Positions 16,088 to 24,082 of a DNA stretch of 64,000 bases are shown piece by piece. The notes under the pieces were generated by a model. It did no database searches. It was not told the DNA's origin and was given only the letters and a program-made list of their open reading frames with translations. A program made the translations under genes and the position numbers. Every line of letters starts with the position of its first letter. Positions within the stretch are counted from its first letter, which is position 1. The DNA comes from an uncultured Eggerthellaceae bacterium (GTDB lineage: Bacteria; Actinomycetota; Coriobacteriia; Coriobacteriales; Eggerthellaceae): contig CALUHI010000002.1 of NCBI GenBank assembly GCA_944320405.1, forward strand, positions 52,655-116,654, in the 5' to 3' direction.

Positions 16088-16684
16088 TGGCAGGGTGCGG
16101 TTCGCGCAGCGATGGTGCCCGCAACGGCTGCGGCGTCAACAGTGCATGAATCCGAGCCCACTACGACGCAGGAAAGAACCGCGTCTATGACGCTTGGCGC
16201 CCGCAGCTGCGACGCAGACGGCACAAACGTCAGCAATGGTTACACAGCAGACGGCGCACGATCTACGCACGCAGGACACCGAAATACTCATCGGAAAAAG
16301 GAGGGCATGGCACTTCCGGAAGAACGGACATCAGCGATGCGGAGCAAAGAGCTCACCGGAAAGAAGGAAGGCGTAGCGCAGCAACGACGTGCAGCTTATG
16401 CACGCGGGACGCCGAAGGTTTCCAACATGTGCACGAAGCGCGCTCGATTGAGCACGTCGGCGAAAGTGAAGCGCATGATGCGCGCACCTGTGAGACTGAG
16501 GCGCGATTCCCGGGTGCGCTCATTTCGGAGCACGGCCTCCATTGGCAAGCCGTGTCGCATGAATAAGACCTGGCAATATGAAGCGCTTGCTCGGTGCGAT
16601 CAAGAGATTCCCAGTAGGTCGCCCGCGCGAAGAAACCGCGAACCGGCGAAGTCACAGCAAATAGGCACCGGTGAACAGCGCTGC
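16088..16684. other. Gene-poor region, possibly decayed
   Basis: About 600 bp with no convincing gene. Open frames exist on the plus strand (for example 16112-16693) but their products are low-complexity and basic, with no ribosome site or recognisable domain. The segment could be the remnant of lost genes downstream of the leader-like transcript at 15614. Confidence 0.4.
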
Positions 16685-16715
16685 TTGACTTGAAGCGGGC
16701 TCCAGGTGTTTCAAT
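16685..16715 (+). promoter_or_regulatory. MerR-type promoter with 19-bp spacer
   Basis: TTGACT (16685-16690) and TTCAAT (16710-16715) are separated by 19 bp, the over-long spacing that MerR-family activators correct by DNA distortion. The spacer holds an imperfect palindrome ACTTGAAG...CTCCAGGT. It precedes the merR-type gene, implying autoregulation. Confidence 0.8.
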
Positions 16716-16801
16716 AGAGGAGAGCACCTGGGGCGAGGGCACCGACCAGCTACGGCGCCCTGCCCGGCCACGTGCGGAAACGGATTCCTTGAGGGAGCGT
16801 T

Positions 16802-17200
16802 ATGAAGATCGCGGAAGTCAGCAAGAAGTACGAGGTGTCCAGCGACACGTTGAGGTATTACGAGCGCGTGGGGCTGCTGCGCCGCGTGCCGCGCAATGCA
16901 AGCGGCGTGCGCGAATACGGGGAAGCGGACTGCGCGCGCATCGAGTTCGTGAAGTGCATGCGCAGCGCGGGCGTGCCTATTGAGGCGCTGATCGAATACC
17001 TCGAGCTGTACGAACAGGGCGACGAAACCGCACCGCGGCGCAAAGCGCTGCTCGTTGAGCAACGCGACCTGATCCAGCAGCGGATTGACGCCATGCGGGA
17101 AGGTTTGAACAGGCTGAACGCGAAAATCGACTCCTACGAAACCGTGATGATGGACGCCGAGCGCGGCATGCGCCAAAGAGAGTCCGGTAACGCCGACTAG
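16802..17200 (+). CDS. MerR-family transcriptional regulator
   Basis: A 132-residue protein with GAGGGAG 6 nt before the ATG. Residues 1-70 are a MerR winged helix (KIAEVSKKYEVSSDTLRYYE, then ERVGLLRRVPRN and REYGEADCARIEFVKCMR). A dimerisation coiled coil follows (residues ~80-115, LLVEQRDLIQQRIDAMREGL). The short C-terminus resembles AdhR/YyaN-type regulators that sense electrophiles; Cys residues at the DCARIEFVKC segment could be reactive. The promoter upstream has the MerR 19-bp spacer. No target gene is adjacent, so the regulon lies elsewhere or it only controls itself. Confidence 0.9.
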   Translation: MKIAEVSKKYEVSSDTLRYYERVGLLRRVPRNASGVREYGEADCARIEFVKCMRSAGVPIEALIEYLELYEQGDETAPRRKALLVEQRDLIQQRIDAMREGLNRLNAKIDSYETVMMDAERGMRQRESGNAD

Positions 17201-17316
17201 ACCAGCCCTGTGCCACCAACTAGGCGGCCGAGCCATCGCTGCGGTTGAACGAAGACCATCCATCCCCCGCCGTTCACCGATTTCAGGTAAAATCATGTGT
17301 AAAGTTCGCGCTGAAA

Positions 17317-17338
17317 GACAGCGCTGTCCTCGTTTTTT
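17317..17338 (+). terminator. Possible terminator after the MerR gene
   Basis: The 12-bp palindrome GACAGCGCTGTC (17317-17328) is followed by CTCG and six T. The hairpin is short, so termination may be partial. Confidence 0.45.
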
Positions 17339-17360
17339 GACGTTGGTTTAAAGGTTAACT
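17337..17360 (+). promoter_or_regulatory. Candidate promoter and response-regulator direct repeat for the two-component operon
   Basis: TTGACG (17337-17342) is a -35 candidate. Adjacent 8-bp near-direct repeats GGTTTAAA and GGTTAACT (17345-17360) resemble the tandem half-sites bound by OmpR/PhoB-type regulators, so autoregulation by the downstream regulator is plausible. No good -10 is visible. Confidence 0.35.
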
Positions 17361-17415
17361 CATAAGGTGCCTAGAACGATTGTCTGATCGATCTTGCAAC
17401 AGGAGGGGGAATCCA

Positions 17416-18090
17416 ATGAGGATCCTGGTGGCAGACGACGAAAAAGAACTGGTTGCCGCACTGGAAGAGCTGCTGAAGCGCGAGCGCTACACGGTTGACA
17501 CCGTTTACGACGGCCAAAGCGCTTACGAATACGCCAGCACCGACAACTACGACTGCATCATCCTCGACATCATGATGCCCGACATCGACGGCCTCGAGGT
17601 GCTGCGCCGCCTGCGTTCTGCGGGCATCAAGACGCCCATCCTGCTGCTCACCGCCAAGGGCGATCCGTCCGACCGCATCCTGGGCTTGGATCGCGGCGCC
17701 GACGACTACCTGCCCAAGCCGTTCGTGGTGGGCGAACTGCTCGCACGCATCCGCGCCCTCACCCGTCGCACCTCGGTGATGGAAACACCCGAACTCACCT
17801 TCGGCGATCTGCTTTTGGACCGCGTGGCCTTCAAGCTGGTATGCGGCGAAAAGAGCGAGCATCTGGGCAACAAGGAATTCCAGATCATGGAGGCGCTCAT
17901 CCGCCGCCAGGGCTCGCCCACCCCGGTCGAGTACCTGATGGACCACATCTGGGGATATGATGCCTCTGTGGAACCCGGAGTAGTGTGGACCTACATGTCG
18001 TACCTGCGCCGCAAGCTTGAGGGGCTCGGATCCAACGTGCGCATCGGCATGCGCCGCGGCTTCGGCTACGTGCTCGAGGAGAAGAAATAA
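17416..18090 (+). CDS. OmpR/PhoB-family response regulator
   Basis: A 224-residue protein from the ATG at 17416 behind an AGGAGGGGG ribosome site. The receiver domain has the acidic pair Asp7/Asp8 (VADDEKE), phosphoacceptor Asp51 (IILDIMMPDIDG), Thr in LLLTAKG and Lys in LPKPF. The C-terminal winged helix (LGNKEFQIMEALIRRQG, VWTYMSYLRRKLE) is of OmpR type. The sensor kinase gene starts 3 bp later, so the two form one operon. Signal unknown. Confidence 0.95.
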   Translation: MRILVADDEKELVAALEELLKRERYTVDTVYDGQSAYEYASTDNYDCIILDIMMPDIDGLEVLRRLRSAGIKTPILLLTAKGDPSDRILGLDRGADDYLPKPFVVGELLARIRALTRRTSVMETPELTFGDLLLDRVAFKLVCGEKSEHLGNKEFQIMEALIRRQGSPTPVEYLMDHIWGYDASVEPGVVWTYMSYLRRKLEGLGSNVRIGMRRGFGYVLEEKK

Positions 18091-18093
18091 CCC

Positions 18094-19398
18094 ATGCCCG
18101 AACGTGACGCGCCTCAACAACCGCAACAAAACGGCGCGTCCATCGGGTCGAAAGCGGTCAAAAGCCTCCGCCGTAAATTCATGGCCATCACCATGGCGTC
18201 GCTTGCGCTGACGCTGATCGTGTTGGGCGTCGTGGTGTACCAGTACTACGCGTGGGCAAGCATGTCCCGCTCCGACAGCATCATCGAAGTGCTGTACGAA
18301 AACGACGGATCGTTCCCGCCTCCCCTCGAAGAGCGCCGCAAAGCCATCGGCTTCGACTTCACAGTGAACATCGAAACCGAGTTCGAGAACCGCTACGCCT
18401 GGGCGGTGGTCAACCCCGACGACTCCATTCTCACGTTGGACTCAGACCATATCGCCAACAAGGATTCTTCGCAGCTCTACGACATCATCGAGGAAATCCT
18501 GTCCTCGGGCACCCAGCGCGGCTACTACGACTTCTACCGCTACCGGGTGTTCTCCAACGACGACGGCACGCGCACGGTGTATTTGCTGGACTGCCTGCAG
18601 CGCGAGCAGACGAAAGTGGTGCTCGCACAAGGCTATGCCGCCATCGCCGGCGCCTGCCTGGTTCTGGTGTTTTTGCTGCTGCTGCCGCTTTCCCGCCGCG
18701 TCACGCGGATGTACGAGCACAATCTCGAGCGCCAGCATCGTTTCGTGACCGATGCATCGCACGAGCTTAAAACCCCGCTTGCCATCATCTCGGCCAATAC
18801 CGAGCTCACCGAGCAGCTGACGGGCGAAACGCAGTGGACGCGCAGCACGAAAGCCCAGGTCGAGCGCCTGAACGCGCTGGCGCGCAACCTGATTGAGGCA
18901 GCGCGCAGCTCGGAATCGCTCGACATCGAGGCGCTACCGGTGATCAATCTGAGCGAACTTCTGACGCGCGACATCGAGGACTTCCGCCCCCTTGCCGACA
19001 TGGCGGGCAAGCGCATCACGGCAAATGTGGAGGAAGACGTTCTCATTCGCGGCGAAGCGGAATCCATCGACCGCATGATCAGCGTTCTTTTGGACAACGC
19101 CATCAAACACGGTGACGATGGCGGCGAAATCGCCGTTGTTCTGCGGAAGCCCAATCGCAAGCAGGCAACGCTGCGCGTGGCAAACCCCGCGGCGAGGATG
19201 ACGGAGAAAGAGGTTCGGCGGATGTTCGACCGCTTCTACCGTGCAGATGCATCGCGGTCGCGCTCGACCGGCGGATACGGGATCGGGCTTTCGGCGGCAA
19301 AGGACAACGTCGAACGGCACGGCGGCAAGCTGACCGCCATGAAGGAAAACGGCATGCTGGTCATCACCGCCACGCTCCCCCGCGCAAACGACGAGTAG
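18094..19398 (+). CDS. Two-component sensor histidine kinase
   Basis: A 434-residue membrane kinase. Two spans (about 30-50 and 180-200) enclose an extracytoplasmic sensor of ~125 residues that begins SMSRSDSIIEVLYEND. The DHp helix carries His223 in TDASHELKTPLAI, and the ATP domain shows the N box VLLDNAIKHGDD and the G box TGGYGIGLSAAKDN. It partners the regulator encoded 3 bp upstream. No HAMP domain is obvious between span 2 and the DHp helix (RRVTRMYEHNLERQHRF is a very short linker). The gene converges on the redox protein with only 15 bp between stops. Confidence 0.95.
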   Translation: MPERDAPQQPQQNGASIGSKAVKSLRRKFMAITMASLALTLIVLGVVVYQYYAWASMSRSDSIIEVLYENDGSFPPPLEERRKAIGFDFTVNIETEFENRYAWAVVNPDDSILTLDSDHIANKDSSQLYDIIEEILSSGTQRGYYDFYRYRVFSNDDGTRTVYLLDCLQREQTKVVLAQGYAAIAGACLVLVFLLLLPLSRRVTRMYEHNLERQHRFVTDASHELKTPLAIISANTELTEQLTGETQWTRSTKAQVERLNALARNLIEAARSSESLDIEALPVINLSELLTRDIEDFRPLADMAGKRITANVEEDVLIRGEAESIDRMISVLLDNAIKHGDDGGEIAVVLRKPNRKQATLRVANPAARMTEKEVRRMFDRFYRADASRSRSTGGYGIGLSAAKDNVERHGGKLTAMKENGMLVITATLPRANDE

Positions 19399-19413
19399 CA
19401 GGCGGCCGAAACG

Positions 19414-19899
19414 CTACTTCCCTTCGGCCGCGCGCGCCTTCTTCAGGTCGGCGGCGAGCTCTTCCAGAACGTCCGCCGTCATACGAGCCGCCTCGCCCAC
19501 GGCGTCCTTACACACCTTCATGAGGTTTTTGCCCATCAGATCCTGCGCGCGAATCTCGCTGCAGATGGTGGTGCCGTACAGCGGCTCGAATTTCGCCACC
19601 AGCTTCTTGGTGTACTCGTAGGTTGCCATCTTGCTGGTGGGATCGGCACAGCCGTGGCTGCGGGCCAGGCCCAGCACCATGGCACCGCCTAAAAGCGCGC
19701 CGCAGGTTTCCGTATGGGTGGCAAGGCCGCCACCTTGGCCTTCGCCCAGACGGAAGCAAAGATCGACGTCGACGCCCATGATCTCGGCAAACGCGCACGA
19801 CACAGCCTGCACGCAGTTGTACCCTTTCGCATGAAGGGCGCGCGCAGACGCCTCGATCTGGTCGCGGTCAACGTGGTCGGGAATGATGACGGGCTCCAA
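19414..19899 (-). CDS. C_GCAxxG_C_C-family redox protein
   Basis: A 161-residue protein started at TTG (19899), which has AAGGAGGAGCC directly upstream; no in-frame ATG near a ribosome site exists. The Cys pattern of this family is visible: GYNCVQAVSCAF, ETCGALLGGAMVLGLA, TTICSEIRAQ and KVCKDAVGEA, with the GQGGGL glycine stretch between. Such proteins are predicted redox-active and common in anaerobes. Orientation is against the two-component operon, and no cluster partner is adjacent. Confidence 0.85.
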   Translation of the reverse strand: MEPVIIPDHVDRDQIEASARALHAKGYNCVQAVSCAFAEIMGVDVDLCFRLGEGQGGGLATHTETCGALLGGAMVLGLARSHGCADPTSKMATYEYTKKLVAKFEPLYGTTICSEIRAQDLMGKNLMKVCKDAVGEAARMTADVLEELAADLKKARAAEGK

Positions 19900-20098
19900 G
19901 GCTCCTCCTTCGATTCGGTGACGCCCTATGATACCGCATGCGAGCCCAGCCATCGTGCAACCATGCCACCAGAAGAAGCTCGGGCAAAGCCGCCCATGCG
20001 GCGCTTCTGTGCTTCCTGCAAGAACCGAGCATTCACGCGCGACAACCAGCCCGTTTGGCATATGCTGCAACGAAATCGTTCATGGGAGGAAGTGCGCG

Positions 20099-20389
20099 AT
20101 GTCCAGCAGGAAACCATCGGCGAAGGCGAAGCGGGTGGCAGAGTTCAAAGCCAGCCTGGGCGGTTTGGACGATGCGTTCAACCGAGAGAAACGCAAGCAA
20201 ACCAAACGCGCTATCGAGCGCGAGCATGCGTTGGAAGCGAAGGCCTGCACCACAAAGAAACGCTACGCCTATCGCAGCGATGCCGAAGAGGCAATCGAAC
20301 TGTGCGCCCAGCATGGCGCGCGCGGCCTGCACTGCTATCGCTGCCCCTACTGCGACGGCTGGCACCTCACCTCCAAACCGAAAGCGTGA
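20099..20389 (+). CDS. Small basic protein with zinc-ribbon-like C-terminus
   Basis: A 96-residue protein from the ATG at 20099 with GGGAGGAA 6 nt upstream. The N-terminal half is Lys/Arg-rich and helical (SSRKPSAKAKRVAEFKASLG). The C-terminus holds two Cys pairs and a His (ELCAQHGARGLHCYRCPYCDG WHLTS), typical of a small zinc ribbon that may bind nucleic acid. It is followed at once by a 67-bp perfect palindrome. Function unknown. Confidence 0.65.
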   Translation: MSSRKPSAKAKRVAEFKASLGGLDDAFNREKRKQTKRAIEREHALEAKACTTKKRYAYRSDAEEAIELCAQHGARGLHCYRCPYCDGWHLTSKPKA

Positions 20390-20394
20390 CAGGG

Positions 20395-20461
20395 AAGCGT
20401 GACAGGGGACGGCCCTGTGTCACATTTGAAATGTGACACAGGGCCGTCCCCTGTCACGCTT
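20395..20461. repeat. 67-bp perfect palindrome, GACAGGGGACGG family
   Basis: Arms 20395-20427 and 20429-20461 are perfect complements of 33 nt around a single central G. Each arm contains GTGACAGGGGACGG and TGTGTCACATTT. A degenerate part copy (GGACCGTCCCCCATCACG, CCTGTCACG) follows to about 20495. It separates two convergent genes and could terminate both. The GGGAC/GTCCC core links it to the elements at 7519 and 9738. Confidence 0.85.
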
Positions 20462-20492
20462 CAGGACCGTCCCCCATCACGCACCTGTCACG

Positions 20493-21809
20493 CTATTCGC
20501 TTTGGGTGAGGGGTTTCAGGCCGTGGCCGGGGTAGGCGAGCCATGCCACCAGCAGCGACGCAGCCACGCAGCACATTGCGCAGATGATGGTGACCGAGAA
20601 CCCCGCCGCATCGTTGACGACGCCCCACACCGCCGACGCCACGCCAATGCCGATGTCGCTGGCAAGCAGGTAGATGGCGTTTGCAGCGCCCCATCGCTCG
20701 GCAGGCGTGTTCTTCACGGCAACCGACTGGTTCAGGGGAATGGCGATGCCCAGGCACAGGCCGTACGGAATGCCCGCCGCATAGAACAACAGCTCGCTTT
20801 GGCCGGCGAAGAACACCATTGCAAACCCGATCAGGCCGAACAGCACGGTAAACGTCATGATCTTGAACGGCGCAACGCGATCCATGAACGCCTTGGACAC
20901 CAAGCGCACGGCGATCATCGCGATGGCAGAAACCGTGTAAAACAAGCCGGCGCCGGTATACCCCAGCGACGTGCCGTACAGCCCCATGAAGAAGATGCCG
21001 AAGCCAAACGCAGGGCTGAGCACCAGCATGGGAAGCATGCCCGGAACGGCACGCGGCTCGAAAAAGCTTTTGAGGAAGCCCTCCTTTTTCGCGGGAGCCT
21101 TGGGGGCCTCGGCCTCTGTCGTTGCCGCCCCGGCCGCCCCGGCTGCCTCGGCCTCGCCGGCAGCAGCTTTCGCCGCCTCGCGCTCGATGCGCTGGCGGTA
21201 CGACGACGTTTCGGGCAGGCGCTTGGGGTTTTTCTCGTAGCGGCACAACAGCGTGAACACGATGGCCAGCGCCGCCATCGCCGACATGCCCAGATACAGG
21301 TTCTCGGCAGGGTCGGTGTTCACCAAGAACAGTGCCAACGCCGGGCCAATGGACATCGCCAGCGCCTGGCCCAACCCGTAGTAACCGATGCCCTCGCCCA
21401 AGCGCGACAACGGCAAAACATCGGACGCGGCAGTCGCCGATGCCGTGGTAGCCGCCGAAAACCCAATGCCCTGCAGGATGCGGCACAGCGTGAACACAGT
21501 CGTGTCAGACACAAACGCCGGCAAAATGGTGCCCACGAACAGGCACAACGCGCCACCGAGCATCACGACCACGCGCCCGACGTTGTCGATGACAGGACCG
21601 CACGCAATGCGCGCCACCGCCGCCGACGCCGAAAACACCGCTGCGAGAATGCCGGCAAGCGTAGCGCCCTGACCCATATGGTCCAAATACACCGACGTAC
21701 CGGAATTGAGCCCCTGACCAACCATAAAGCTGCACAGGGTCATTATGATGATGAAGATGAACAGCGGCGACCAAAGCCGCTCGGTCTTGTGCTCCTGAGG
21801 CACGGACAT
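20493..21809 (-). CDS. Major facilitator superfamily transporter
   Basis: A 438-residue protein with twelve predicted spans in two halves. The start has AAAAGGGGCG upstream. TM1 begins LFIFIIIMTLCSFMVGQGLN, and the loop 2-3 region GPVIDNVGRVVVMLGG is the MFS signature. The central cytoplasmic loop is long and Ala/Glu-rich (AAAGEAEAAGAAGAA). It resembles uncharacterised drug or metabolite exporters; the substrate is not visible. It is monocistronic and stops next to the 67-bp palindrome. Confidence 0.9.
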   Translation of the reverse strand: MSVPQEHKTERLWSPLFIFIIIMTLCSFMVGQGLNSGTSVYLDHMGQGATLAGILAAVFSASAAVARIACGPVIDNVGRVVVMLGGALCLFVGTILPAFVSDTTVFTLCRILQGIGFSAATTASATAASDVLPLSRLGEGIGYYGLGQALAMSIGPALALFLVNTDPAENLYLGMSAMAALAIVFTLLCRYEKNPKRLPETSSYRQRIEREAAKAAAGEAEAAGAAGAATTEAEAPKAPAKKEGFLKSFFEPRAVPGMLPMLVLSPAFGFGIFFMGLYGTSLGYTGAGLFYTVSAIAMIAVRLVSKAFMDRVAPFKIMTFTVLFGLIGFAMVFFAGQSELLFYAAGIPYGLCLGIAIPLNQSVAVKNTPAERWGAANAIYLLASDIGIGVASAVWGVVNDAAGFSVTIICAMCCVAASLLVAWLAYPGHGLKPLTQSE

Positions 21810-21961
21810 CGCCCCTTTTCCCTCCCTGCCGCCTTCGCCCCACGCGAAAAACGACCTCGTTCAATGATAGGGCAGCGAAACAAATAACAACCTGCGCGTT
21901 TTCGGATCTTGCCTAAAATGCAGGCGGTTTTTCAGGGGATGCACCTCACGGCGACGCGCTT

Positions 21962-22708
21962 CTACTCTGGCTTGCGGGCCACATGGACGGCGGCGATGCC
22001 GCCGGTGTAATTCTTCCAGGTCACATCCACGAACCCGGCGTCGCGCATCATCTGCGCCAAACCCTTTTGATCGGGAAACGCCTTGATGGAACGCGCCAGA
22101 TACACGAAGCCCTCGCGATCGCCGGTGATGAGCCCGCCCCAAAACGGGATGAGGTGCTTCAAGTAAAACGAGTACAGCGCCCGCCACAGGCCGTTCGGCG
22201 GCGTGGAGAACTCCAGGCACACCAGTACGCCGCCCGGCTTCAGCACGCGCAGCATCTCGGCCAGCGCGCGCGGGCGGTCTGGCATGTTGCGAATGCCGTA
22301 CGCCATGGTGATCACGTCGTAAGAAGCATCGTCGTAGGGGATATCCTGCGCGTCGACCACCTGGAAATCCACCGGAACACCTGCCGAGGCGCCTTCGTCG
22401 TAATGCGCACGCGCGACCTCCAGCATCTCGGGCACGAGGTCGGTGCACTGAATGTGGGCAGGACGCTTCTCGCGCGCCATCGTGAACGTGACATCGCCCG
22501 TGCCACCGGCAATGTCCAGCACGTCGTGGCTGGAATCGATGGGCGCCTGCTTCGCCATACCTGCCAGCCACAGTTTGTAGGCGCCGAAACTGCTGACGGC
22601 ATTGAAGCGCTCGTACTTCTTCGCGATGGAAGAGAAGATGTCCTTCACGCGTTCGGACGAGATCTCGGCCGGCGCTTCCTTGCCGGTTGCGGTGTCGATG
22701 GTGGTCAT
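21962..22708 (-). CDS. ubiE: Demethylmenaquinone methyltransferase
   Basis: A 248-residue class I SAM-dependent methyltransferase of the UbiE/MenG family. The ATG at 22708 is preceded by TATGGAG at 9 nt; an upstream in-frame ATG at 22723 has no ribosome site. Motifs: FSSIAKKYERFNAVSSFG (UbiE signature 1), VLDIAGGTGDVTF (SAM site), MAYGIRNMPD (signature 2) and RVLKPGGVLVCLEFSTP. It makes the last methyl transfer of menaquinone synthesis, fitting an anaerobically respiring actinobacterium. Confidence 0.95.
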   Translation of the reverse strand: MTTIDTATGKEAPAEISSERVKDIFSSIAKKYERFNAVSSFGAYKLWLAGMAKQAPIDSSHDVLDIAGGTGDVTFTMAREKRPAHIQCTDLVPEMLEVARAHYDEGASAGVPVDFQVVDAQDIPYDDASYDVITMAYGIRNMPDRPRALAEMLRVLKPGGVLVCLEFSTPPNGLWRALYSFYLKHLIPFWGGLITGDREGFVYLARSIKAFPDQKGLAQMMRDAGFVDVTWKNYTGGIAAVHVARKPE

Positions 22709-22873
22709 AGGCGAAAACTCCATAGGTGCAGCGCCGCATCCCCACGGCGCGTATTGTCCAAACGACAAGTATACGCCATCCCCTTCGGGAATCGCCCCTC
22801 TGTCGCTTGCGGATGCCGACGAAAGCCGTAGACTACCAATAACAACAAAGACCAGATTAACGGAGGAACCGCC

Positions 22874-23947
22874 GTGCTTCATTTCGACAGCGACTACATG
22901 GAAGGTGCGCATCCGGCCATCATCGAACGCCTTGCCGCCACCAACCTGGACCAAACCCCGGGCTATGGCACCGATGCCGTGTGCGAAAGCGCGCGCAACC
23001 GCATCCGCCACGCGTGCGGCGCGCCCGATGCGGCGGTGCATTTCCTGGTGGGCGGCACCCAGGCAAACGCGGCGGTAATCGACCAGCTGCTGCGCCCGTG
23101 GGAGGGCGTCATCTCGGCAGACACGGGTCACATTAACGGTCATGAGGCAGGCGCCGTGGAAGCGCACGGCCGCAAGATCTTGCCAATTCCCCATCGCAAC
23201 GGCAAGCTTGACGCCGGCGATGTGCGCGCCCGCTACGAGTCGTGGGCCGCAGGCGAGGCGCGCGAGCACGAAGTGCAGCCGGGCATGGTCTATCTCTCCC
23301 AAGCCACCGAATACGGCACGCTCTACACCCTCGACGAGCTCAAGGCGCTGCGCGCCGTGTGCGATGAATGCGGCATGCGCCTGTTCATCGACGGCGCGCG
23401 CTTGGGATACGCCCTGGCAGCGCTCGAGGGCGCGCTGAGCCTGCGCGACATTGCGGCGGTCGCCGATGCGTTCTACATCGGCGGCACCAAGGTGGGCGCG
23501 CTGTTCGGCGAAGCGGTCGTGTTCCCCAACCCTGCGCTGGCCGACCACTTCTTCACTCTGACCAAAAAGCATGGCGCGCTGCTGGCCAAGGGCCGGATGC
23601 TGGGCTTGCAGTTCGATGTGCTGTTCGAGGAAGATTCCCCCGAAGCCAACGCAGGCTCGGCGCTGGTCGAGGCTGAGCGCACGCGCTACCTCGCCAACGG
23701 CCGCCACGCCGTTGGGCTGGCGCGCACGCTGGCGCAGGGGTTTGTTGACGCCGGCTACGAGCTGGCGATGGATTCGCCCACCAACCAGCAGTTCGTGGCG
23801 ATGGACGATGAAACCTGCGCGTGCTTGCGCGAGAGCGCCACGTTCGAGGTGTGGGAGCGCCGTGCGGACGGCAAGCTTGTCGTCCGCTTCGTGACCAGCT
23901 GGGCCACGCGCCCCGAAGCCGTCGCGCAGCTACTGGCGTTGCTGTAG
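22874..23947 (+). CDS. ltaE: Threonine aldolase family PLP enzyme (low-specificity L-threonine aldolase)
   Basis: A 357-residue fold-type I PLP enzyme read from GTG-proximal ATG with GGAGG upstream (acggaggaaccgccgtg; the ATG follows GTG). It begins FDSDYMEGAHPAIIERLA. The PLP-binding Lys is in FYIGGTKVGALFGEA and the Asp that holds the pyridine ring is in RLFIDGARLGYAL. It cleaves L-threonine or allo-threonine to glycine and acetaldehyde. It is divergent from ubiE and upstream of a hybrid kinase with a 135-bp GC-rich spacer. Confidence 0.9.
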   Translation: MLHFDSDYMEGAHPAIIERLAATNLDQTPGYGTDAVCESARNRIRHACGAPDAAVHFLVGGTQANAAVIDQLLRPWEGVISADTGHINGHEAGAVEAHGRKILPIPHRNGKLDAGDVRARYESWAAGEAREHEVQPGMVYLSQATEYGTLYTLDELKALRAVCDECGMRLFIDGARLGYALAALEGALSLRDIAAVADAFYIGGTKVGALFGEAVVFPNPALADHFFTLTKKHGALLAKGRMLGLQFDVLFEEDSPEANAGSALVEAERTRYLANGRHAVGLARTLAQGFVDAGYELAMDSPTNQQFVAMDDETCACLRESATFEVWERRADGKLVVRFVTSWATRPEAVAQLLALL

Positions 23948-24082
23948 CGCCGCCCCGTGCGCGACAGCGCCACCCCGTGCGACGCCGCCGCTCCGAAGCC
24001 CCACCTGCGTCGACGCCACGCCCTGCCCCACGTGCGCCGCCCCGCGCGCCGAACCCGCCCGTCCACCAGGAAGGACACCGTC

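Noticed and set aside
15645..16139. 164-codon minus-strand frame through repeat array A
   Set aside because: Its repetitive FVVVPDV segments come from translation of the DNA repeats; no ribosome site. The end (KKHVLFTAHPQVAIGK) looks protein-like but cannot be assigned.
16112..16693. 193-codon plus-strand frame before the MerR gene
   Set aside because: Basic low-complexity product, no ribosome site, overlaps the MerR promoter.
21962..23707. 581-codon reading of the ubiE frame
   Set aside because: The upstream 330 codons are antisense to the threonine aldolase; UbiE begins at 22708 with a ribosome site and ends at normal family length.
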